Part shown: positions 55,162 through 64,000 of the stretch, piece after piece | How the letters are laid out: every line of letters begins with the position of its first letter | Position numbering within the stretch: the first letter of the stretch is position 1 | Origin: Paraspadella gotoi | Lineage: Eukaryota; Chaetognatha | Direction of reading: 5' to 3' | NCBI GenBank assembly: GCA_051294375.1 | Contig: CM119265.1 | Location: forward strand, 28,520,443 to 28,584,442 | Length of the DNA stretch: 64,000 nt | Notes under the pieces: generated by a model | Seen by the model: only the letters and a program-made list of their open reading frames with translations | Databases searched by the model: none | Told to the model about the DNA's origin: nothing | Position numbers and translations under genes: made by a program

Positions 55162-57457
55162 TTTTTTCTCTTCTAAACATTTTTCCTATCATCAGACTAA
55201 TCATCCACCCAGACTACAAGGGCGGCGCGACGCCAAATGACATCGCGCTCATCAAATTGGATCGGCCAATGGATTATGGCAAAGCTAAGTTTATAATTTG
55301 AATTGTGACATTGGTGAGCTTGCATTTTGAATTGTAACATTGGAGAGTTTGTATTTTGAATTGTGACATTGGTGAGTTTTCATTTTGAATTGTGACATTG
55401 GAGAGTTTGTATTTTAAATTGTGGCAAAGGTGACTTTATGTTATAATTACATGTATATCATTTTTTTTGTTAAGGGAGCATTTGTATTAGTAAAAATAGT
55501 AATTGTTACATTTTATTTAGTAAACAAAGAGAGTTTATACTTTTATTTATGATAATAATTATATTTGCCTATTTCATTGAGCCAAGGGGCATTTAATTAA
55601 AACTATTAAATTCCCTACTAATTTTTTTAGTTGCTCCGCGAGTACTCGCGGAGCTACTCTATAAGTCACTTTTAAGTCACGCGGTCAGTATGTCTATCTG
55701 TCTGTCCCACTTAGATTAAAAATGCTCATAACTCGCCTATAGTTGGTTGCTTATTTGTTAAGACAAGACAAAACCTCAAATTTAATTGACTGCTAGCGCA
55801 GCCTTCAGGAAATCCTAAAATTATGAAGAATAAAAGACGGCGCAACACATTGGATGGACCGATCTTGTTTTATTTTCTACCACCTCCCCCCCCCCTTATA
55901 AGAGTTGGTGCAGCCTGCCTTCCCGAAGCCAATTCCGATTGGGACAGAAACCAGAGAAACTGCATGTTGACTGGATGGGGATTTACCAAAGGTCCTCAGG
56001 ATAAGACAAAGCTTCAGGAGGTGATTTGATGGAAATAAATATTTATCTGTCTATTAATAAATTAACAAAAATAGGTTGATTAAAGATTGATAAATAGAAA
56101 AAATAAATGAAATAACAATTTTTTTTTTCTTAAGAAACGGCAGGTTGCAAATCGACCTTGATAACGAAAAATTCAAAAAAATCATATTGTCAAATGAACC
56201 TGACGCAATTGGGTCAATTATCGAATGAACCTGACACTATTGGGTCAATTATCTTCGGTTGACAATGTCTTTATCACTTGTACTCATTTCTCGTTATAAC
56301 TTATTTATTTATTTACTATTTCATTATACTACACCTAATTAGCTAATGATTCTCAGGTAGGCGGACCCATTGTGGATCAGCGGGAATGCGGCCTCGTTTG
56401 GCAAAATCAACTCAAATCCACGATGCTTTGTTTTGGAACAGGATTGAAGGTGACTTTGTTTTGGACTTTGTTTTGGACTTTGTTAAAGTGTTAAAGTGTT
56501 TTAAATATTTCCTGCTTCACACAGGGCGGTTGTCAAGGTGACTCCGGCGGGCCGCTCGTTTGTTTCGATGGAACTGGATGGACTCACGTTGGCGTTGTGT
56601 CTTTTGGTGTTGGAAAGTGCAAGGTTTGGAAAGTGAAAGAAATGAAGAAAGAAAGAAAGAAAGAAAGTAATTGTCAACTTGTCGAAATGTCATAATCTCA
56701 CAATCTCTCATTATTGTTCATCAGACGTGCCTGTTAAAATGTCAGTAACCGCTGCATCCTATCAGTCTGAAAATCTGTCAGTGACTTTAGAACAACTGTA
56801 ACACAAAATACAACTGTAATACAAAATTCATATTTTCAGTCGGAAGGAATTCCAACGATTTTCACTCGTGTTTCAAGCTTTAAAAAGTGGATCGACAGAG
56901 CGATTCAAGTTTACGGTGAGTCTGTGACTCTGCCTCACCGTCTCTGATGATTTGTCGACCTGTGGGTTGTAATTAGTTAAAGCGCGATGTGGTAATTCAC
57001 TGGGTCTTTTAGACGTTCAAGTTTAAACTAATAAGTAATGTTCACAAATAATGTTCACAAGTAATGTTCGCAAGTAATGTTCCGAATTGTACAGGAGGTC
57101 CAGACGGAACGGGACCCGAGCCTGAACTCCCAAAGGGCATAATCGGCCCTCGATGCAAAGACTCTGACGGGTGTTCCTTCTTTGCAAAGGTCGGTCATGC
57201 TTGTCTCTCTCTCTCTGTCTCTCTCTCTATCTCTCTCTCTCTCCCTTCCCCACCTATCTTTCCAGGGTGGCAAATGTGGCACCAACACTTGGCTGTTGAC
57301 CGCCTGTCCCAAGGAATGCGGTCTTTGCCTTCCATGCGGAGACAAGGATGTCTTCTGCTCGGAATCCGTGGCCAGAGGAGATTGCGAATCCGTCAGCGAC
57401 AAAACCAAGACGTTGATGTTTAAAAATTGCAATCATTCTTGCAAGCTTTGTCTTTGA
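53984..57457 (+). CDS. Secreted elastase-like serine protease (S1 family) with two C-terminal ShK domains
   Basis: Ten exons join in frame to 360 aa: 53984-54118, 54346-54418, 54924-55032, 55196-55288, 55903-56020, 56357-56449, 56525-56623, 56840-56915, 57095-57189, 57266-57457. Residues 1-19 are a signal peptide ([17 protein letters not shown] core). The zymogen cleavage site is R30/VVGG. The catalytic triad is H71 (TAGHC, where TAAHC is usual), D121 (NDIALIKL) and S214 (GCQGDSGGP). The S1 position 189 is Gly rather than the trypsin Asp, and the [10 protein letters not shown] segment puts Thr at 226, as in pancreatic elastases, so elastase- or chymotrypsin-like specificity is inferred. Two ShK six-cysteine modules follow: C286, 292, 301, 311, 315, 318 and C321, 328, 337, 352, 356, 359. 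Exon 1 could also start at 53963, but TTTGTTTCAG lies directly before the ATG at 53984 and looks like a splice acceptor. Some donors are weak (GTTATT, GTTTAT), but phases agree throughout. The substrate is unknown. Confidence 0.93.
54690..54880 (-). repeat. tRNA-derived SINE-like insertion in protease intron 2
   Basis: On the minus strand GGTCCCGGGTTCTAGCCCTG holds a B box, preceded by GCGCACTGAGCCAACGCTTA, which resembles an A-box region. Related to 10735-10815 and 44404-44540. Confidence 0.5.
55078..55160 (+). repeat. (TAT)n microsatellite in protease intron 3
   Basis: About 27 perfect triplets, ending ~36 nt before the exon 4 acceptor. Confidence 0.96.
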
Positions 57458-57719
57458 TCGCAGATCGTTGTTGCAACTTGCGCCTTTTATCGTTTATTAG
57501 TAGACGCTCTGACTTGCAATTTTAAATGCTCAAGCAATCGTTTTAAAATTACCAGCTTGTTATTGATTTAAAAATGATGATTTTCTTCAAGTTTTTTTAA
57601 ACAATTACAAAAATTAAGCAGTTTTCTAATCATTCAAGAAAAATGACGTGATTAGTGATATCAAAGCAATTCAAATTAAAATAGTTAAATCGTGTAAATT
57701 CACGAAATGAAGATGTGTA

Positions 57720-57865
57720 ATGAATGAAATTGGTACAACCAATATGAAGTTAATTTATTTATTAAATATATACGTTGTCTTGCCCAAGACTTTGGACAGG
57801 CTTTTGTGATTTAAGGCCTACATCCCTCTTACTAAAAAAAACATAGCAGGGCCTTGCAATCTTTC
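57720..57865 (-). repeat. Dispersed ~150-bp repeat downstream of the protease
   Basis: Begins with ATTGGTACAACCAATAT and continues with the complement of the CTGTCCAAAGTC and GTAAGAG blocks. Confidence 0.7.
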
Positions 57866-59251
57866 TTATTATTTTTCAAATTAAATTCAAAGATCAATTG
57901 TTATAATTTAATAATTGTTATACATTAATAACTCACTCGTCTCTTCAATAAAGCGTAGACATTATGAGAAATCCTTTATTTCGTTGCGTTTATGAATTAA
58001 AAAGAGTTTGATGTAAGACAAACAACGATTTTTTTTCTTTCTCTCTCTCTTTCTCTCTTTCTCTCTCTCTCACACATTTCTTGTAATGTGCAAATGTTGA
58101 CAATCTCACAATTGATGAAGAAGACTAAAGTCGAAACAGCAACATCAAACTCTCTCTATTCTTCAACACATCTCTTCTTCCTCCTCTTCCTCTTCCTAAT
58201 AACCCACTCCGCTGCCGCCAACGCCATCACTTCGCCGCCGCAAATATAATATGTGAAATATTGTCTCGCCGGCACTTTTTTACAAAGAAGCCCCCTTGCT
58301 GCGGCTCCTGAAGCAGCGGACTCAGACTTATCTTTTGCTCTTTTATCTTTTATCTTTATCAGACGTATCTTTTGCTGCTTCCATCGTCGCTTTATGCGTC
58401 ACTCGTTTTGTCGTCGCTCTCACCGTCGCAACTGCTTCCTCCATCGTTCAAATTATCGTCGTCGTTTCTGTCGATCCCGATCCTGACGGAGGCTTAATTC
58501 TTTCTCTCCGGAGTCACCCAGCAAGATAGAATTTTATTGTTGCAAAAGTAGCGTCGGGAAAAATGACCCTAATCCTTTACCCTAATCCTAACCCTAATCC
58601 CTAACCTAACTTAATATCTATCCTCTAAACTAACCTTATCCCTAACCGAAACCCTAAACAATTGATCCATCGTTCAAATTATCGTCGTCGTATTTGTCGA
58701 TCCTGACTAAGTCATCCAGCCAGAGAAAGCGAGAGAGATTCGCTGCTCCGTAATACGGAAAGGGGGCATCGATGTTTGAAAAGGCCCAATTGGATGATTT
58801 ATTCTTCATAAAATATAGCAGGTCCATGCAAGCTTTCAATCAAGACTCTCTCACAGTCTTGTTTATTCACTCCCAGAGTACCTGGCTTCCCTATCAATGA
58901 AGTGGAATAATATTTCTAAGAATGTTTAAATTGTATGAAAGAAAATTAACAAATTTTATTATGAGGTTTAACCGTTTATTATACAATATAATAAAAATGA
59001 AACAAAACTAAACATAAAAATATTTAAAAAATTTAACAAAAAATGAATTAATATCGTTTGGTCCGTTATCTCTTCGTATTCAGAAATTTTTGAAATGGAG
59101 AAAAGAACAACAAATCGATTTTTGTTTAGTTTAACTTCCCCAGGTCATTTTTGGTTGATGTTGTTCATGTTGTTGATGTTAATGTTGTTCAGTTCCCCAG
59201 GTCATTTTCTGTTGATGTTGTTCATGTTGTTCAGTTTTGAAGTTTTCCAGT
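57866..59251. other. Spacer between protease and PAN gene
   Basis: Holds a GC-richer patch (58190-58530) with no definable exon, a partial duplicate of it (CCATCGTTCAAATTATCGTC at 58440 and 58672) flanking a telomere-like element (58555-58660), a dispersed ~150-bp repeat (58805-58900, minus) and a 45-bp direct repeat with CCCCAGGTCATTTT (59137 and 59194) just beyond the PAN gene stop codon. Confidence 0.5.
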
Positions 59252-61347
59252 TTAAAAACCCCAGCTTCTTCTTCCATTCGTGTTGGGTCCGAGTTCGTCA
59301 ACCTCATCTATGATATCGGAAAGCCTGCCCCTCAGCCTCTGGTCGACGGGGAGTGCACAGAGACCGCTGAAGTAAGCCTGGCCGGAGGTCTTTGGCTTCG
59401 GGGTCTTGGTTCCGACGGTGTGCTTGGTCCAGCAATCACCCGTCACGGCGTTAAAGGCATAGACTGCGCAGAGGGGAGGAGTAAGTAGGGGTGAAGGGGG
59501 AAAGTGTTTTGTGTGAATATTCAGATCGCAGCTATTTTTAAACAATATTAACTTAGAATATAGCATAATCATTTAATCATGATTATAGTATTATATTTAA
59601 TTAATTAATTTTGTATCTCTCTCTCTCTCTCTCTCTCGATCATCTTTTTGGAAATAGCCCCATTTCAACTTAAATTTATATTTACTGTAAGTTTCTTTAA
59701 GTTTAAACATTAAAGATTAAATTAAGGATAAAGATTAGGTTTGGGATTAAGTTGATATAAAGGTTAGGGATTAGCTTTAGAATTTAGTTAAAGATTGGGG
59801 TTAAGGAACGAGATTAGATTAAGATTTAGGATTATGGATTAGATTAAGTTTGAGGTTAGGAATTCGATTAATCATTTAAAAAAAGGTTAGATATTCGGGT
59901 TAAAATTAAGTTCAGGGTTTAAGGAACATAAACGGGTCGCTTTCGTATATAAGACTCACGTTTGCAGTATTCGGTATTGAGGCAAGTTTCCTGGCAAGAG
60001 ATGAGGCTGTCCACTTTGTGACGAAGGATGTCGTTCTGCGGATAATCGACGTCTTCCTCGTTGGAGCAGATGGTCACGCGGCCAGAGATCATTGCGCGTT
60101 TGGCGATGCGGTCTTCCATGAGCACGGAGGACTTGAGGAAGCAGACCTTCTGGATGGTGTGGTAAGAATATCCTTCAGGGTGGAGATGGAGGGTGGAGAA
60201 ACAGGGGGAGTGTTGGCTTTAGTTGGTTTGGTCTTTGAAAATAAGATGAGCTAAGAATGAATTTAGTTACGAACCTGCACAAAAAAGAGGGCAATGAATA
60301 ATATTTTGAAAATTAATCATATTATAATCTTTTGTTATAAAATATATTACAGTGTGGATGAACATCAAACTTAATGATATTTATGAAAAAAGAAAATTTA
60401 TAAAAATTAAGCCATGTATTTGTAAACTAAGATGTTTTATAAAAAACTTTTTAAACAGAACGTTATTAAAAAAAATAAAGTATGTTTTTATCACTGGCGT
60501 TAAAGGACTATACCATTTTTATATTAACTTACACTTATGGATTTCCTTATCAAAAATCATTCATAATTCTTTCCAATACATAAATATAATGTTCAAAATT
60601 TAAGGTCCAAGGGTGGCCTCTTTTTTTTCCAAATTAGTAAATTGTGCTCATTTGCTAAAAATAGATTATGTCGACATCACCCTCAATCTTTCCAAGTCAA
60701 GATTATTATAATAATAATAATATTATTATTATAATACGATTGTCACACCCAACGACAATATAACAACAATAACAACAACGACTTACCCCTGCATCCCTGA
60801 GTTTCCTTGCACTTGAGTTGGCAAGCGTTTAAGTTGGGAACGTTAACGATCGGGGTTTGCATATCGTTGCCCTGATACTCGTAACCCAGCTCGTGCGTGG
60901 CGAACAGGTAGGCTGTTAAGAGAATGGTGTGGAAAAACACAGGTAATGAATGATACGTTTATTAGTATTAACTATGAAATTTGTACTTTCAATAGAAAAT
61001 TATCTATTCCTTTAATAAATAAGCTTTCTTATAAATAAGCCTCCATCACTCTTACAGGATAATGACATTGCAGTCACTGCAAGCTTTTAATCAAGACTCT
61101 CACAGTCTCGTTTATTCACTTCAATAATACCGGAACTTTTTAAATACTAAAAAATATTAAGGCTAAATCCATAAATAAATTAAACCCTGTTGAAACGAAA
61201 CTTGACAATTTTGAAATGTATATAGAATAGTTCATCGATGAAGTGATTAGTTATTAATGTTTATTTATCATTGTACAAGAAATTAAGTTACCATTTCCGA
61301 AGGCAAAGCAGCCAACGAGCAACATGAAGAACATAGAGGAATTCATC
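59252..61347 (-). CDS. Secreted protein with two PAN/Apple domains
   Basis: Four minus-strand exons, 61347-61293, 60912-60787, 60172-59960 and 59463-59252, join in frame (all introns phase 1) to 201 aa. The N-terminus MNSSMFFMLLVGCFAFGNA is a signal peptide. PAN module 1 spans about residues 27-95, with the core ACQLKCKETQGC and KVCFLKSS and the closing ISGRVTIC. Module 2 spans about 96-165, with SCQETCLNTEYC, GDCWTK and closing FSGLC. Module 1 shows no obvious N-terminal partner cysteine. PAN/Apple domains bind proteins or carbohydrates in secreted and adhesive proteins; the ligand here is unknown. The C-terminal ~35 residues are acidic and of no known family. A TATA-like box lies about 125 bp upstream of the ATG. 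The exon 2/3 junction falls inside the PAN core and restores the cysteine spacing, which supports the splice model. Confidence 0.9.
59645..59945 (+). mobile_element. Telomere-like element in PAN gene intron 3
   Basis: Starts AGCCCCATTTCAACTTAAAT, then imperfect GGATTAGGTTAG units, and ends AACATAAACGGGTCGCTTTC. Lies within the intron between exons 3 and 4. Confidence 0.5.
61030..61130 (-). repeat. Dispersed ~150-bp repeat in PAN gene intron 1
   Basis: CCTCCATCACTCTTACAGGA and AATCAAGACTCTCACAGTCT blocks, truncated relative to the family. Confidence 0.65.
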
Positions 61348-61470
61348 TTCGCCTTATTTGTCTTCGTCCGTGAGAGGAAGTGAAATCTTATTTGTGGTGA
61401 ATCGCAAAGTCAGGCCGATCTCTTTTGTGACAAGATTGGATTGTGAAGTCTGAGTGGCGAGCGGAGCTTC

Positions 61471-61480
61471 TTTTATATGC
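61471..61480 (-). promoter_or_regulatory. Candidate TATA box of the PAN-domain gene
   Basis: On the minus strand this reads GCATATAAAA followed by GAAG, about 125 bp upstream of the start codon at 61347. That spacing would suit a short 5' UTR of roughly 90-100 nt. It is the only clear TATA element I found next to a well-supported gene here. Confidence 0.45.
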
Positions 61481-61499
61481 GGATCGGGACCCTTTAGGT

Positions 61500-62655
61500 C
61501 GCCATACTGGCACAGTTGCATAATAAAAATATAACAAAAATATTATATTGTTTTATTTGAAGAGACACTGATTATTTTTTCATCAGTTCGTAAATATATT
61601 TTGTTATGTCACCAAGACCAATTTTATACAAAGCACTTTATAACGAAGTTGTATTTATCAAAAGGGATGTTCACATCACTAGTGATTTGTACTATATTCT
61701 AGTGATAATAATGTATAGTTTAAAAAATTTAATCGGTAACGGTGATTGAATTTTGTAAAATTTTTTAAAAAACTTCTATTCCGCATCACTGTGCGGTATG
61801 CAGTGCACAGTGTGCAGATCTCAGCCGGTCTTTGTACTTTGCTGAGTTTCAATTTTATTCTCTTGTTACCTGATCGAAGTCGATGTCAGGCCTATAAGTC
61901 AAGGGGTCGGACTTTTGTCGAGAATAAATCAACTTATAGGTCACTTTCGTCACTATTAAATCTTATTTTAAAATGGTCGAATTTGTTCGTTTATAATTGG
62001 GCGATGGTCAGTTGATTAAAGTAAGGCTTTGTCTTTTATTCCTATTTCGTTTTCTTTTATTAATTATTTGCTTGATGTTTAATCAAGCTCAACAAGCTAA
62101 AATTGTTCATTCTCTAAATTGGTAAGTACTAATTTTGAAGGTAAAAAACTTTGCCAATAACGCAGAAAAACTACATTACTACTGATAAAGATGTCACGCC
62201 TCGACTCTATTTTTAATGTCGTTCGGCCAATTCAAAGGTCTGTTTTTCGGTCCCTCATATTTTTCATAGGCCACTCGTATTCCGAGAGAGATTTTTGATA
62301 TGAAGTTAGTTTCGTTTTAAAACTCATTGAATGTGTTTCGCCCGGAGGAAAATCTGTCTTTACGAGTTTCTGGGGGATTTTCCTTAAATAAATGATTAAA
62401 TATACAAAGTGACTTTTCTCTCATGAACTCACGTTAAGCAATTCGTTTCGGGCGAAATTTCAAACTTAAAACGTTCGATTTCCCGCTGGCATAGAAAATA
62501 TTAAAATATTAAAATATTTTATACAACTACAGAGTGTCCCAATGGTACTGTCTGTCAAGAAAAGCTTACTGCTCCTATACCAGATAGAAAAACTTTAATT
62601 CATTATAATGAATATGCGCACAAGTATGGACCATTTTATAGGATACCTAAGTTTT
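61500..62655. other. Upstream flank of the PAN gene, no gene seen
   Basis: AT-rich; a short GC-richer patch at 61790-61990 has frames too short to support. Sequence 63480-64000 at the window end is likewise extremely AT-rich and featureless. Confidence 0.55.
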
Positions 62656-62659
62656 AACA

Positions 62660-63473
62660 AGTTTGAACAAACAATGTCGGATCTGCCCACGATCATTATC
62701 GGTAATTAATTAATTAATTAATAAATAATTATTATATATTTAATTAATTAATAATTAATTTATTCAAGTTAATTATTTAATTAATTATGCAATTATACAA
62801 TTAATTTGATCTAAAATGTTTGTTTTGATTGATTAATTAACTGATTAATTAATTATTGATTAATTAATTGAATAATTGATTAATTAACTAATTAATTATT
62901 TGATTAATTAATACATCTTGCATTTACATTTAAAATAAAAAGAAAAAGAAGCATAATCAATTAGTGAAACAGGTTCTTTGTTTTTCCATTTAAACTCAAT
63001 TTCACTCAAACGATTCCATCGAAACTTGATTTCCAGTTTAATCACACTTTTCCACCCAAATACAAAATTTCAAGTCAATCGCCCCATCCAATTGGTGTTC
63101 AAATAGTGAAATATATTTTTTTTTCCATTTAAACTCATTTCCACTTGGACGATTCCATCGAAACTTCATATCCAGCTCAATCACACACTTCCCTACCCAC
63201 ACACAAAATTTCATTCCAATCCATCCATCCAATCACGAGTAATTGGTGTTTTTTGCTAAGGTGGGATGGACGGACGGACGGACGGACGGATGGACGGATG
63301 GACGGACGAATGGATGGACAGATGGACGGACAGACATCGTTTTTTTTTCCATAATTTATCATAATTCGATGTTCTGACATGATATAAGTGAATGCCCGAC
63401 AAGATTGAGGGGGTGGAACGACGGACCGACAAAGTGAATTATAGAGTCGGGATCTGCTGAAAGCAGATCCGAC
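62660..63473 (+). mobile_element. Hairpin-ended element, distant copy
   Basis: Starts with GAACAAACAATGTCGGATCT near 62662, has the AT-rich (TTAA)n part, two blocks of the ACGATTCCATCG segment, a GGACGGAC tract and the final hairpin (63446-63473). It lies 55-60 kb from the other copies, so the family is dispersed rather than an artefact of the 1-5 kb region. Confidence 0.58.
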
Positions 63474-64000
63474 TAAAAATTGTACAAAGCAAACTCCTGT
63501 AGTTATTATATAAAGTAATTGGTAAAAATTTATTTTCAGTTATTTTTTAGAAAAAATTCTTAAATTATATATTTTTAATATATATCAAATATTGTTTATA
63601 ATATTGATTAATGATGTTATAAATCTTTTCTTAAATTGCAGGACAGTAAGAAACTGCCTCATATTTTTAGCTCCAGAGCTTTTATAATGCAGAAATTATT
63701 ATTTTATAAATTATCTAATTACCTTGTTCATATTACTTTTTTAATTGATTTAATAAAAACTTATTGAATAAATAGCAACCATTTTGTTCTGGCTTATTGA
63801 TTCAATCGCTCACAGCTTTAAATAATAAAATTTAAATATAAAATTAAATAGCATATTTTTATTAATTTTTATATTTTTTAAAATATTTATTTGTTCATTT
63901 TTATTAATCCACTTTTTTTTACAAATTAAAATTTAAACAATTTATATTTATTTAAAATATTTTTTTACATAATTTTTTTATATAATTAATTTAAAAAAAA

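Noticed and set aside
58253-58530. Arg/Cys/His-rich or Val-rich frames at 58.3-58.5 kb
   Set aside because: Overlapping frames on both strands of a GC-richer patch that is itself partly duplicated at 58.67 kb; no start, signal peptide or splice support.

Overview
This is an animal (metazoan) nuclear scaffold, not bacterial. Genes are split by GT-AG introns (a few apparently GC-AG), spacers are AT-rich, and the window is packed with (CT)n/(GA)n tracts, minisatellites, tRNA-derived SINE-like repeats and small non-autonomous DNA elements. An elastase-like protease carrying two ShK domains, a two-PAN/Apple secreted protein and an XK-related membrane protein fit an invertebrate. I cannot name the phylum. 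Six fixed-length N gaps (10 or 25 N), duplicated contig ends and large palindromes centred on gaps show that 1-8 kb and 18.7-30.6 kb are partly assembly constructs made from indel-rich sequence.

Layout. 1-11.5 kb: repeats and microsatellites, including several copies of a small element that ends in a perfect hairpin; no gene I can defend. 11.7-17.2 kb (+): gene C, a secreted protein of unknown family with an in-frame Asn/Asp-rich tract, built exon by exon with matching splice phases. 18.7-30.6 kb: three copies of a ~2.7 kb unit (X; two direct, one inverted) and two inverted copies of a ~1.9 kb unit (Y); X carries exons of two unidentified genes on opposite strands, frameshifted differently in each copy. 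31.4-36.7 kb (-): genes A' and A, tandem paralogues of a small secreted cysteine-containing protein with the same internal exon length and phases. 38.4-40.3 kb (+): gene B, a paralogue of gene C. 40.3-44.6 kb: a ~0.8 kb CT tract, a complete hAT-type MITE with 8-bp target duplication, and a TRIM-like mini-LTR element. 44.7-46.0 kb (+): gene D, a small multispan membrane protein whose C-terminus is the first unit of a 45-bp minisatellite. 50.2-52.5 kb (+): intronless XK-related protein. 54.0-57.5 kb (+): ten-exon elastase-like protease with two ShK domains. 59.3-61.3 kb (-): four-exon two-PAN-domain protein with a TATA-like promoter. 61.4-64 kb: AT-rich sequence with another copy of the hairpin element.

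Gene content is biased toward secreted or membrane proteins, several in paralogous pairs (A/A', B/C). The best candidates for undescribed biology are these lineage-specific secreted families, a minisatellite in gene A that repeats a 5' splice site about 17 times, and a dispersed element family made of short inverted ends around degenerate telomere-like repeats. Functions beyond named domains are inference.
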